Of a DNA stretch of 10,379 nt, positions 1-7,693 are shown in pieces (positions within the stretch are counted from its first letter, which is position 1; every line of letters begins with the position of its first letter). The translations under genes were made by a program, and so were the position numbers. The DNA comes from an uncultured Lachnospiraceae bacterium (lineage in GTDB: Bacteria > Bacillota > Clostridia > Lachnospirales > Lachnospiraceae): positions 1 to 10,379 of the forward strand of contig CACZOS010000341.1 in assembly GCA_902782815.1 (NCBI GenBank), in the 5' to 3' direction. Under the pieces are notes generated by a model. That model did no database searches and was not told where the DNA came from. It saw only the letters and a program-made list of their open reading frames with translations.

Positions 1-87
1 GTCACTCACTTCCACAGAAAACCGGTATCCGGCCAGTTCCATTAATTCTTTTCTCCGGGGAGACCCGGAGGCCAATATGATTTCCAT
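1..87 (-). CDS. maf: Maf-like nucleoside triphosphate pyrophosphatase, N-terminal fragment (runs off the left edge)
   Basis: Twenty-nine codons are readable from an ATG at 85-87 down to base 1, and the frame stays open at the edge. The protein begins [20 protein letters not shown], which is the N-terminal signature of the Maf/YhdE family (xLASxSPRRxELL). In that family it forms part of the nucleotide-binding pocket. Characterised Maf proteins are cytoplasmic pyrophosphatases that hydrolyse dTTP/UTP or modified nucleotides and are linked to septum formation. The subfamily cannot be told from 29 residues. An AGGAGA ribosome binding site lies at 95-100 with 7 bases to the ATG, which supports this start. 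The gene follows the galT terminator and so begins a new transcription unit. It is truncated only by the window. Confidence 0.85.
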   Translation of the reverse strand, partial: MEIILASGSPRRKELMELAGYRFSVEVSD

Positions 88-140
88 CGCCTGCTCTCCT
101 GTCTTTCAGGGCGTTTTTCGACCCTTACATTTATAATCAT

Positions 141-171
141 GAAAAATCCACCATGGAAACTCATGGTGGAT
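141..171 (-). terminator. Rho-independent terminator of the galT-distal operon
   Basis: The arms at 146-155 and 162-171 are perfectly complementary (10 bp, ATCCACCATG / CATGGTGGAT) and enclose a 6-base loop. On the minus strand the hairpin is followed at once by a run of five T (142-146, the first shared with the stem). It lies about 34 bases past the galT stop and ahead of maf, so it ends the gal transcript. An A/T-rich stretch with a shorter T run on the other side (172-179) might give weak bidirectional activity, but no plus-strand gene ends here. Confidence 0.85.
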
Positions 172-204
172 ATTCTTTTGTTGTCTTATTTCCTGTTTCA
201 GCTT

Positions 205-1692
205 TTACAGGGACTGACAGAACCGCATAAATGCCTTCTGTCCTTCCTCTGTCCTTTTATAGACTCCTGCGCATTCCAGGACTTTGACGAAGACCTTGCT
301 GATCTCATCCCGGATGATGCCGTGGAGGTTGTCCGGTGTGATCTCATAAGACCCTATCCATTCCTCCACCCAGTCCGCGTGCTTCTCGATCTCCTGGTTT
401 GCCCGTATGTCTTCCCCGGCCAGAATCGCCTCCTCCAGGAGGATCATCTCCTGTTTCAGTCTGGCGGGAAGCACGGCCAGACCCATCACCTCAATAAGTC
501 CGATATTCTCCTTTTTGATATGATGAAGGTCTGCGGAGGGATGATAGACACCCCAGGGGCTTTCCTCTGTGGTGATGTTGTTGCGCAGCACCAGGTCCAG
601 CTCGAATAATTCTCCCTTCATCCGGGCAATGGGGGTGATGGTATTGTGAGGCACACCTTCCGTCTCACTGAAAATGAAGGCGTCCTCATCCGTGTAGTCC
701 CTCCAGGACTTAAGCACATGGTCTGCCGCATCCACGATCCGGTCGATCTTTAGTCCCTGCAGGCGGATGACGGACATGGGCCATTTCACGATCCCCGCCG
801 TCAGCTCTTCGTAACCCTTAAGATCAAAGGTCCGCTCGTAGGGAGCCTTGGCCATGGCAAAGACATATCCTCCGCCCTGGAAATGATCATGGCTCAGGAT
901 GGACCCGCCCACAATGGGAAGGTCCGCGTTGGATCCTGCCGTGTAATGGGGGAAGAGCCGGACAAATTCCAGGAGTTTCCGGAATACGGCCCGGTCGATC
1001 TTCATGGGGATGTGGTTCTTATTCAGGATAATACAGTGTTCATTATAATAGACATAGGGGGAATACTGGAGATAGTAGTCTTCCCCTGCCAGCATGATGG
1101 GAATGATACGGTGATTCTGCCGTGCCGGATGGGAGAAATGGCCTGAATAGCCTTCATTTTCCACACACAGCAGGCAGCTGGGATAACCGGATTTTTTGGC
1201 CTGGCCCGCCTTGGCGATATCCCGCGGGTCTTTCTCGGGTTTGGAGAGATTGATGGTGATGTCGATGGGGCCGTATTCTGTCTCCGTCATCCATTTTTCA
1301 TCCCTGGCGATCCGGTCCGCCCGGATATAATTGGTTTTCTGACTGAAATCATAATAGTATTCCGTGGCCAGTCTGCAGTCCTTTTGGTAAAGGGCATTGA
1401 ATTTCTCCCTCACCACCGAAGGGGGAGGGGTAAGCATGCCCATGATCTTTGTGTCAAAGAGGTCTTTCATGGTGATGGTATCTTCCTCAAAGAAGCCCTC
1501 TTTATAGGCATAGGTCAGCATATCCTCCAGGATATCTGCCAGTTCCCTCTCCTCTTCCACCGGAGTCTCCTCATATTCCAGGATTCCGAACAGTTCAAGA
1601 AGACGGTTTATGGTATAGACCTTGTCTTCGGGATCCACCAGCCCTGCTCTGACGCCGTATTGTGCCAATTCTGTGATTAAATGTCCGATCAT
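205..1692 (-). CDS. galT: UDP-glucose--hexose-1-phosphate uridylyltransferase, class II GalT
   Basis: This cytoplasmic Leloir enzyme exchanges UMP between UDP-glucose and galactose-1-phosphate to give UDP-galactose and glucose-1-phosphate. The roughly 495-residue length and the sequence fit the Firmicute class II GalT family, which is longer than the ~350-residue E. coli type. Visible marks, numbered from the upstream Met at 1698, are a CLLC pair at about 175-178, NEGYSGHFSHPARQNHR at about 181-197, and SHDHFQGGG at about 269-277. The last carries the HxH-Q active site, where a His is uridylylated. The N-terminal ~120 residues form the extra helical region typical of the class. I prefer the ATG at 1690-1692, because GGAGG (1701-1705) is 8 bases from it but only 2 bases from the ATG at 1696-1698. 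It sits 19-25 bases after galK, is cotranscribed with it, and is followed by a terminator. No galE is in the window. Confidence 0.95.
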   Translation of the reverse strand: MIGHLITELAQYGVRAGLVDPEDKVYTINRLLELFGILEYEETPVEEERELADILEDMLTYAYKEGFFEEDTITMKDLFDTKIMGMLTPPPSVVREKFNALYQKDCRLATEYYYDFSQKTNYIRADRIARDEKWMTETEYGPIDITINLSKPEKDPRDIAKAGQAKKSGYPSCLLCVENEGYSGHFSHPARQNHRIIPIMLAGEDYYLQYSPYVYYNEHCIILNKNHIPMKIDRAVFRKLLEFVRLFPHYTAGSNADLPIVGGSILSHDHFQGGGYVFAMAKAPYERTFDLKGYEELTAGIVKWPMSVIRLQGLKIDRIVDAADHVLKSWRDYTDEDAFIFSETEGVPHNTITPIARMKGELFELDLVLRNNITTEESPWGVYHPSADLHHIKKENIGLIEVMGLAVLPARLKQEMILLEEAILAGEDIRANQEIEKHADWVEEWIGSYEITPDNLHGIIRDEISKVFVKVLECAGVYKRTEEGQKAFMRFCQSL

Positions 1693-1700
1693 CCTCATTT

Positions 1701-1705
1701 CCTCC
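1701..1705 (-). promoter_or_regulatory. Ribosome binding site that decides the galT start
   Basis: GGAGG on the minus strand lies 2 bases before the ATG at 1696-1698 and 8 bases before the ATG at 1690-1692. Only the second spacing is normal, so the downstream ATG is the probable start and the upstream reading would add two residues. Confidence 0.6.
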
Positions 1706-1717
1706 GATCTGTCTTCT

Positions 1718-3001
1718 TTACAATACCTTCATTCCGCCGTATTTCCGGATTTTGAGCACATGGCAGGCATCCTGACCGAAGACCTTGTCCATGATCTCCC
1801 GGTAGTCCGCAACGGATTCATTCTTTACAAAAGCCTGGATAGTCCCGGCAAATCCGCCGCCGTGGACCCGGGATACCCCCGCCCCGCCGGCAAGAGCCAC
1901 CTCGCTCATAGCCAGGGCCAGGGAGACATTCTGATGCTGTACATCATTGTTGGTATACACATTCTGAAGGAACTTGAATGAGGAGTCACCTGATGATTTC
2001 ACCGCAGCCAGGAAGCTGTCCATCTCCCCTTTCTTCAGTGCCTCCACTTCCTTCTCCACACGCTTGTTTTCCTGAAGGAAATGAACGGTCCGAAGGACAG
2101 CCCGATCCCCGAAACATCCCCGCAGATCCTCCATATGGTCAAGGATCTCCTCCATGGTCACACCCAGGAGGACTTCCCTGCCGAAGTAACCGGCCACCGC
2201 CTTCATCTCCCGGGGAATCGCCGCGTAGTCCGCCGTCAGGTCAGCATGGGATCCCTTTGTATCGGTGATACAGAGGCTGTAGCCGTATTTATTCATATCA
2301 AACTCCACCTTTTCCACCACAGGATCAGCCGGATCAGCGAAATTCACATATACGAGACTGCCCACGGAACAGGCCATCTGGTCCATGAGGCCGCAGGGCT
2401 TGCCGAAATAGACATTTTCCGCGTACTGCCCGATGATGGCATTGGTGACCGCGTCCAGCTTTCCGTCATTATAAAGCCAGGAAATGATGGTTCCGATAAT
2501 GGTCTCAAAGGCTGCGGAGGAGGAGAGTCCTGCCCCGATCAGCACATCACTGGTGATATAGGCCCGGAAACCGCCGATCTGATATCCTCTGTCCCGGCAT
2601 CCTGCCAGAACACCCTTGACCAGGGCAGTCGTGGTCTCCTTTTCTTCCTCCTTAAGGGAAATATCTGCCAGGTCTATGACAATCTCATCATAGTCCCCGG
2701 ACACCAGCCGGACCAGGGGCTGGTCCAGTTTCTTCACCACCGCGATGGCATCAAGATTGATGGAGGCTGCCAGGATCTCCCCCTGCTGGTGGTCGGTGTG
2801 GTTTCCGCCGATCTCACTTCTTCCGGGGGCGCTGAAAATCTCCACCTGGTCTGCCCCGTAGAGGCTCTCATATTTCCCGACAGCCCGGATATAGCGGTCA
2901 GTCTGATAGGGGATCCTTGTCTCATCCACATAGATATCCAGGAGCAGGTCCCGGTATAATCCCTTTTTCAGGTTTTCTTTTAACTGTTCTGTATGGATCA
3001 C
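1718..3001 (-). CDS. galK: Galactokinase (GHMP kinase family)
   Basis: It phosphorylates galactose with ATP to galactose-1-phosphate, the substrate of the adjacent GalT. The 427 residues show the three GHMP kinase motifs. Motif 1 is APGRSEIGGNHTDHQQG at 58-74. Motif 2, the phosphate-binding loop, is GAGLSSSAAFE at 156-166. Motif 3 is HGGGFAGTIQ at 380-389. Asp207 in GLMDQ is the expected catalytic base. Motif 1 differs from the classical galactokinase signature GRxNxIG[DE]HxDY: Glu64 replaces Asn, Asn68 replaces Asp/Glu and His71 replaces Tyr. From memory this variant is common in clostridial 'galactokinase family' proteins, so the call holds, but sugar preference is less certain. The start is a GTG at 2999-3001 with AGGAGGAG at 3008-3015, which ends close to the upstream stop. 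The galT partner 3' of it strongly supports the role. Confidence 0.88.
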   Translation of the reverse strand: MIHTEQLKENLKKGLYRDLLLDIYVDETRIPYQTDRYIRAVGKYESLYGADQVEIFSAPGRSEIGGNHTDHQQGEILAASINLDAIAVVKKLDQPLVRLVSGDYDEIVIDLADISLKEEEKETTTALVKGVLAGCRDRGYQIGGFRAYITSDVLIGAGLSSSAAFETIIGTIISWLYNDGKLDAVTNAIIGQYAENVYFGKPCGLMDQMACSVGSLVYVNFADPADPVVEKVEFDMNKYGYSLCITDTKGSHADLTADYAAIPREMKAVAGYFGREVLLGVTMEEILDHMEDLRGCFGDRAVLRTVHFLQENKRVEKEVEALKKGEMDSFLAAVKSSGDSSFKFLQNVYTNNDVQHQNVSLALAMSEVALAGGAGVSRVHGGGFAGTIQAFVKNESVADYREIMDKVFGQDACHVLKIRKYGGMKVL

Positions 3002-3007
3002 TTTTTT

Positions 3008-3015
3008 CTCCTCCT
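3008..3015 (-). promoter_or_regulatory. Strong ribosome binding site for the GTG-start galK
   Basis: AGGAGGAG is followed by an all-A hexamer and then GTG. It lies just past the stop codon (3017-3019) of the NlpC/P60 gene, so the two genes are tightly coupled. The strong site supports the GTG as the true start. Confidence 0.7.
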
Positions 3016-3016
3016 G

Positions 3017-4027
3017 TTATTTATAAATCTGATCATAGCAGTAGGCTGCCGCTTTGCATCCGTACTCCCAATAGTCGCTCCAGTCTTCAAACTCTTTGAT
3101 CTTTACCTTGCCCGCCGTCTCGGAGGCATTGAGAACCATCCCGTCTCCCAGATAGATCCCGCAGTGGTTTTCCTCGTCACCGGACAGGTGATAAAGAATA
3201 TCCCCGTAGGATGCGTCGTAGATGGAGCCCAGTTTGTAAAGATATCCGTCCATCTTGTTTGTCTGATCCACGGTGGTTTCGCCGATATTGATGTCCGCGG
3301 CAGAGATAAAGGCATCCCGCATCAGGGAAGAGCAGTCGAAATATCCCTCCTGGTCACGCTTCTCCTGGCTGTACTTGGCGTCAAGATTATCTTTGCAGAA
3401 GGCCACTGCCTTGTCCTTGTATCCGGCGATCCGGTCGGCTTTTGTCACTTTATTGCCGATATAAGAGCTATAGACATATCCCTTCGTCCCGTCGGAGGTC
3501 ATAACCTTGGTCCAGTCTCCTTTGGAAGAATAAAGGGTCAGTTTTTCCCCCTTATCCAGCACATCTATGACTTCCCCTTTGGGCTTCTTGCGGAGATTGA
3601 CGTTATCGGCACTGATTTTTCCGGTTCCCTGGGGAGTTTCTCCTTTGGAAGCGGTTTTTTTCCGGGTTTTTTCACCGGATGAATCACCTTCGGAAGACTT
3701 GCTCTCCTGGCCTTTCTTCTGCTCATCCGCGGCCTTCTTCGCCTCCTCCGCCGAGGAAGTGAGAAAATCCCCCCGGATATAGCCGTCATGGCCGTCATAG
3801 GAGACATCCTTCCAGTCTCCTTCGGACCCGTTGACTTCCACCTCAGTATCCGGACCCAAAGTGGTCAGGATATCATAGGATTTGCCGGGGCCGGTCCTCA
3901 TCCGCACCGTATCCGTTGTGTACATGGTTTTTGCCTGCAGAGGAAGGGAGACCAGGCTCAGAAACAGAAGGGCAGCGGCTGCCGCAGTTCCTTTCATGAT
4001 GGTTGATCTCCGGTTTAATCTTTCCAT
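3017..4027 (-). CDS. Secreted SH3b-SH3b-NlpC/P60 peptidoglycan hydrolase
   Basis: The predicted product is a 336-residue exported cysteine peptidase that cleaves peptide stems of peptidoglycan. A signal peptide is clear: a basic start, a hydrophobic run at about 14-30 (AAAAALLFLSLVSLPL) and a likely cut after QA at 32. Bacterial SH3 domains cover about 35-91 (VRMRTGPGKSYDIL) and 138-193 (VNLRKKPKGEVIDVL). They are joined by a highly charged, low-complexity Lys/Glu/Ser linker at 92-137. The NlpC/P60 domain covers about 200-330, with the catalytic Cys232 in YFDCSSLM (Ser in place of the usual Gly after CS), His288 in NHCGIYLG and Asn300 as the probable third polar residue. The ATG at 4025-4027 has GGAG 11 bases upstream inside the helicase gene, and the two genes overlap by 13 bases. 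An alternative ATG at 3995-3997 has GGAGA 9 bases upstream. It would remove the overlap and keep the signal peptide. Confidence 0.9.
   Translation of the reverse strand: MERLNRRSTIMKGTAAAAALLFLSLVSLPLQAKTMYTTDTVRMRTGPGKSYDILTTLGPDTEVEVNGSEGDWKDVSYDGHDGYIRGDFLTSSAEEAKKAADEQKKGQESKSSEGDSSGEKTRKKTASKGETPQGTGKISADNVNLRKKPKGEVIDVLDKGEKLTLYSSKGDWTKVMTSDGTKGYVYSSYIGNKVTKADRIAGYKDKAVAFCKDNLDAKYSQEKRDQEGYFDCSSLMRDAFISAADINIGETTVDQTNKMDGYLYKLGSIYDASYGDILYHLSGDEENHCGIYLGDGMVLNASETAGKVKIKEFEDWSDYWEYGCKAAAYCYDQIYK
4007..4011 (-). promoter_or_regulatory. Alternative ribosome binding site for the NlpC/P60 gene
   Basis: GGAGA on the minus strand is 9 bases before the internal ATG at 3995-3997. It competes with a GGAG at 4039-4042 that serves the ATG at 4025-4027 with an 11-base gap. 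Both starts leave the hydrophobic signal segment intact, so the choice affects only the ten-residue basic N-terminus. Confidence 0.4.
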
Positions 4028-6267
4028 TGTTGATTAGTCTCCTTTAAAATTTCTCTTGCGCCTTCCAGATCCAGGCAATCGCAGAGGATCTCCTTGGCTT
4101 TAAGGTGATCGGGGAGAAGATCGAAATATTTGCCGTGAATTTTGAGATTTCGGGCCGCGTAGGCATTGTCGATCAATACTTCTTCTTCAGAAAGTCTGCC
4201 GCACAGTGAACGAAGGGCAGCGGCAGATATCCTGTCTGTCCCCCTCTCCGTACCCTTGATCCGGATGCCGAACAGAACTTCCCTGCAGAAGATCTCCTCA
4301 CACCGGATATCATGGGCCTTTAAAATATGGGCCAGGGTGGTGATGGTCCGGCTTCCCGTCCGGGGGAACCAGAGCAGATGGCCGGTGGAACTCTCTGTCC
4401 CCATGCCTTCGGTGATATGAAAGCGTTCCGCCTTCTCCCGGAGGGTTTCCAGGACACCCTTGGCTTCCTCATCGATATAGGCATACTCGCTCTCATCGGA
4501 AAGAATGGCATGGATCTTCTTCATCACCACTTCATCGGTCTGTGTGCTGCCGAAGCCGGCAAAAGGAACACTGGCTTCCTCCTCCTCGGAGAGGGTTGTC
4601 TCAATAACATCTATCCTCTGACTCTCCATCTGGCACCGGATGACTTCCCAGCTCCTTCCGGAGAGATAAAATACATTGCCGGGGCGGTATGCCCGTTCCA
4701 CCATACCGATCTCCACCCCGTTGTGGTAAACCGACATGGCGGTTTCCGCGTCAAATACCGCGTAAAAATTCAGATTATCCACGATCTCCTCACCCCGGTC
4801 GGACAGCCCCAGGGCGGCATCCTCATACCGGGTCAGCACGTCCAGATCGATCAGATGGGACAGCAGGTCCTTTAATTCTTCCCGGGAAATGTTCCGGAAA
4901 ACCTCAGTTTCCAGCACATAGGAGGCGAGGTGAGCCGGCTGCAGACAGCCTTTCTCACAGATCAGGGAAAGGATGGTATGAACCATAAAGCGGAAGGGGT
5001 ACCGGGGCATCCGGTTTTCTTCCATATACCGGTCGCGGAAATAAAGCTCGATCATGGCCAGGGAACGAACCAGCTGCAGATCAAGTTTTTTCAGGTCACT
5101 CTTATCTTCCCTGTGTCTTAACTGGAAAGAGATGGCAGACCGGCCTGTCCGCCGGCCGCTCCTGCCCAGCCTCTGCACCATGCTGGCGATGGAAGGCGGG
5201 TCCGCGGCCTGGATCACTTCGTCCAGGTCCCCGATGTCTATCCCCAGTTCCAGGGTCAGGGTGGTCCCGGTGAGGATCGGTCCCCGGGAGATCTTCATCA
5301 GCTGCTCCGTCTCCTCCCTGCTGTTTTTGGATATGCTTCCATGATGGACATGGTAGATATCCGGGAGCCGGTGGGCCAGGGCCATCTCTCTGATCCCCGC
5401 GATGATCCGCTCACACTCCATCCGGGACCGGGTAAAAAGCAGGCACCGCTTATCCCGGGAGTGTTTCAGAATCTTTTTAAAATATCTTTCCGGATACTCG
5501 ATCTTGCCGATCCGTGTGGCGGTGAGGGAACAGGTTACATGGTGGTCCCCCGCGGAGAGGGACAGGACCTTCCCCTGATAACCGCTCCCGGTATTCAGGA
5601 ATTCCAGGGCCATATCCCGGTTTTTTATGGTGGCGGATAAGCCGATGCGGATGGGGCGGCAGCCACACAGGCGCCGCATCCTTTCCAGCAGGGTCATCAG
5701 CTGGATCCCCCGCTGGTCATTGATAAAAAAGTGGATCTCATCGATCACCACATAGGCCAGGTTGCCGAACAGAGGTTTTATCCGCTCCGGATGACAGCAG
5801 AACATGGCTTCCAGGGACTCCGGCGTCATCTGCAGGATCCCGCAGGGATCCTCCATGAGTTTCTCCTTGCGGTAGACAGAGGAATCCCCATGCCATTTGG
5901 TGATGGATATCCCCGTTCCCCTGATCATATCCTCGATCCGCAGGAACTGGTCATTGATCAGGGCTTTGAGCGGACTGATGTAGAGGATTCCTATGCCGGG
6001 ACTGTCGCTTCCTTCTCCGGTCCGGGCCGGATCAGCAATCTCCCGGTCACGGTAATCCCTTTCCCAGATCTGGCTGATGGCCGGTAAAAAAGCAGCCTCC
6101 GTCTTGCCCCGGGCAGTTCCTGCCATGAGAAGCAGGTTATGGTCCCCTTTCCCCAGTTCCTCGATGGCAGCGATCTGCAGGGGATTCAGGTGTACCCATC
6201 CCTTTTCATAAATGTAGTCCTGTATGAATCCGGCAAGGCTGTTATAGGCCTCCTGCTCAGTCATCAT
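4015..6267 (-). CDS. Lhr-like superfamily II DEAD/DEAH-box helicase (BrxHI-like)
   Basis: The 750-residue protein is predicted to be an ATP-driven nucleic-acid helicase or translocase. Motifs in order are a Q-like NPLQIAAIEEL at 28-38, motif I AGTARGKTEAA at 49-59, Ia YISPLKAL at 96-103, Ib TPESL at 148-152, II DEIH at 176-179, III SAT at 211-213, IV CLLFTRSR at 275-282, V GTTLTLELGIDIGDLDE at 334-350 and VI QRLGRSGRR at 365-373. The rest is Lhr-like. A segment YRPGNVFYLSGRSWEV at about 527-542 resembles the beta-barrel that follows the helicase core in Lhr proteins. Motif I reads TARGKTEA rather than T-G-x-GKT, which from memory is frequent in the BREX-type BrxHI group. It starts 18 bases after the BrxD-like ATPase, the same partner order as in type 2 BREX. 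The start (MM, 6262-6267) has only a weak GGGGGTG site. No nuclease domain is visible. Confidence 0.9.
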   Translation of the reverse strand: MMTEQEAYNSLAGFIQDYIYEKGWVHLNPLQIAAIEELGKGDHNLLLMAGTARGKTEAAFLPAISQIWERDYRDREIADPARTGEGSDSPGIGILYISPLKALINDQFLRIEDMIRGTGISITKWHGDSSVYRKEKLMEDPCGILQMTPESLEAMFCCHPERIKPLFGNLAYVVIDEIHFFINDQRGIQLMTLLERMRRLCGCRPIRIGLSATIKNRDMALEFLNTGSGYQGKVLSLSAGDHHVTCSLTATRIGKIEYPERYFKKILKHSRDKRCLLFTRSRMECERIIAGIREMALAHRLPDIYHVHHGSISKNSREETEQLMKISRGPILTGTTLTLELGIDIGDLDEVIQAADPPSIASMVQRLGRSGRRTGRSAISFQLRHREDKSDLKKLDLQLVRSLAMIELYFRDRYMEENRMPRYPFRFMVHTILSLICEKGCLQPAHLASYVLETEVFRNISREELKDLLSHLIDLDVLTRYEDAALGLSDRGEEIVDNLNFYAVFDAETAMSVYHNGVEIGMVERAYRPGNVFYLSGRSWEVIRCQMESQRIDVIETTLSEEEEASVPFAGFGSTQTDEVVMKKIHAILSDESEYAYIDEEAKGVLETLREKAERFHITEGMGTESSTGHLLWFPRTGSRTITTLAHILKAHDIRCEEIFCREVLFGIRIKGTERGTDRISAAALRSLCGRLSEEEVLIDNAYAARNLKIHGKYFDLLPDHLKAKEILCDCLDLEGAREILKETNQQWKD

Positions 6268-6285
6268 GGTCTGTCACCCCCGGAC

Positions 6286-7602
6286 TTATAAGGTAAAGGA
6301 TTCGTATTTCAGTGTCTCTTCCTCATCCAGATCGTCAAGGTCGGCCTGCCCGATCATGGAAGGGGTGGTTTCCAGGCCGGTTCCTTTATAGAGGAAATCC
6401 TCCATGGAGTCCCCTGCGCGTTTTTCCGCCTTCAGATTAAGGATAGTGAGGAAATCCCGGAGGAATTCCCTGGGGGTCAGATGATTGACCGCCCCGATCC
6501 GGCGATATTCGTAATCCACGAACTGTATCCGTTCTTCTTCGGTAAAGTAAAATCGTTCTTCTTCCCGGTCCGCTCCTTCTCCGTCCTTCTCCATATAGAG
6601 CATGGCATGCATGGCTTCCACCCTTTCCAGGAGAACGGCGAACTCCTCGGGAGTCAGCATGGACAGTTTGATGATGGGGGCTCCCAGGATCTCATCCCCC
6701 TGCAGGGCGGATACATTTAACCTGCTTTTCAGGGCCTCATAGGAGAAAAGCCCCCTCCTGCTGTCATGGATGGAGGAGGGTATACCGCAGAGGATGATCC
6801 CCATATGACCGGCCCCGTTTCCGTAACAATCATTATACATGGAGAGCAAACGTTCAAAATTATGTTCCCGGGTGGTGGAATTGACGATATTCCTGGTGAT
6901 CTGGGTCAGTTCATCCAGGATCACATAGAGACCGGTATAGCCGATTTCCTTAAAAAATACCGCCCAGATTTTCAGATAGGAGAACCAGTTGCCGTCCTCA
7001 ATGATCTCGGAGAAACCGCATGCCTTTCTGGCAGCAGTCTTGTTGGCATATTCTCCCCGGAACCAGCGGAGGATATTGTCCTTCCTCTCCCGGTCCCCTT
7101 TAAGGCAGGCCTCACCGTAGGCAAGGACCAGCTCATAGAAATCATAGCCGTGGGGAAGTTTCTGGATATGGTTCTTCAGCGACTCCTCCCAGGAGCCTGC
7201 TTCCTGTCTTTTCTCCGCATACCGGTCCAGAACCTGCTCCAGGGCACCGCCTTCCGGCTGTTCCCTGGTAGCCAGCCTGGACAGAAGGACCCGGTAGGTT
7301 TCCAGCCCTTCCTTTTTGGATCCGCAAAGCTTGCGGTCCGCTGCCAGCTCACAGTCCATCACCAGAAATCCCCGGAAAAGGGCTTCATTTTTGATCAGCC
7401 GGGCCATAAAACTCTTACCGGTTCCATAGGCCCCCTCCAGGAGACGGAAGGTGGAATACCCCTCGGCGATCCGGTCCATGTCCCTGGTGATCACTTCCAC
7501 TTCTTCTTTCCGGCCTACGGCAATATAGGACAGACCGTTTTCCGGAACCATGCCCCCTTCCAAAGCATGCAGGATTCCCTGTGCTGTTTTCTTCTCAATC
7601 AT
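6286..7602 (-). CDS. P-loop ATPase of the DUF2791 / BrxD family
   Basis: This is a predicted AAA/STAND-like ATPase of about 438 residues. The N-terminus MIEKKTAQGILHALEGGMVP, followed by LSYIAVGRKEEV, matches the opening I know from BREX ATP-binding proteins of the BrxD type. In numbering from the ATG at 7624-7626, Walker A is GAYGTGKS at 65-72, Walker B is YVILDEL at 234-240 (Asp238, Glu239), a sensor-like strand GIILCGIPS lies at 276-284, an Arg-rich RRGLFSYEALKSRL at 290-303 could hold the arginine finger, and TPREFLRDFLTIL lies at 384-396. I prefer the ATG at 7600-7602, since the one at 7624-7626 has no ribosome binding site. The inner one has GGGAG 4 bases and AAAGGA 11 bases ahead and gives the family-like N-terminus. 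It is followed 18 bases later by the helicase, a probable partner. BrxD's exact biochemical role is not established, so the function beyond ATP hydrolysis is inference. Confidence 0.85.
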   Translation of the reverse strand: MIEKKTAQGILHALEGGMVPENGLSYIAVGRKEEVEVITRDMDRIAEGYSTFRLLEGAYGTGKSFMARLIKNEALFRGFLVMDCELAADRKLCGSKKEGLETYRVLLSRLATREQPEGGALEQVLDRYAEKRQEAGSWEESLKNHIQKLPHGYDFYELVLAYGEACLKGDRERKDNILRWFRGEYANKTAARKACGFSEIIEDGNWFSYLKIWAVFFKEIGYTGLYVILDELTQITRNIVNSTTREHNFERLLSMYNDCYGNGAGHMGIILCGIPSSIHDSRRGLFSYEALKSRLNVSALQGDEILGAPIIKLSMLTPEEFAVLLERVEAMHAMLYMEKDGEGADREEERFYFTEEERIQFVDYEYRRIGAVNHLTPREFLRDFLTILNLKAEKRAGDSMEDFLYKGTGLETTPSMIGQADLDDLDEEETLKYESFTL

Positions 7603-7629
7603 CTTTCTCCCGATCCTTTCTGTCATGAT

Positions 7630-7652
7630 CTGACCGAGTCAGAAGTCTTCTG
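7630..7652 (-). promoter_or_regulatory. Two overlapping inverted repeats at the transcript start of the ATPase gene
   Basis: On the minus strand CAGAAG-A-CTTCTG (7640-7652) runs into CTGAC-TCG-GTCAG (7630-7642), and the two share three bases. They begin about 13 bases past the -10 element, so they lie in the first part of the predicted 5' leader. They could be an operator for a dimeric repressor or alternative RNA hairpins that affect translation or stability. The repeats are seen directly, while their role is inferred. Confidence 0.45.
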
Positions 7653-7664
7653 TCTTTTATCGCG

Positions 7665-7693
7665 ATTATTCTTCATTAATTCTCTTTTGTCAA
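7665..7693 (-). promoter_or_regulatory. SigA/sigma-70-type promoter ahead of the ATPase-helicase genes
   Basis: A perfect -35 TTGACA (7688-7693) abuts the stop codon of the TerB_N-like gene. After exactly 17 bases comes AATAAT (7665-7670), a 5-of-6 match to the -10 consensus. Transcription should begin near 7657-7659. It lies in the only sizeable AT-rich gap inside the gene cluster. It would drive the ATPase, helicase, NlpC/P60, galK and galT genes to the terminator near 146-171, independently of any promoter upstream of glf. Confidence 0.72.

Noticed and set aside
132..137. Perfect TATAAT on the plus strand
   Set aside because: No -35 is found at suitable spacing, and no plus-strand gene follows.
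130..159. Possible promoter for maf (TATAAA at 130-135, TTTCCA at 154-159, spacer 18, minus strand)
   Set aside because: The -35 is a weak match and lies inside the terminator hairpin. The -10 sits in generic AT-rich sequence, so the evidence is too thin to annotate, although maf must have a promoter or readthrough.
2081..2959. Plus-strand open frame of 292 codons inside galK
   Set aside because: It is wholly antisense to galactokinase, whose three motifs are intact. It has no domain pattern of its own.
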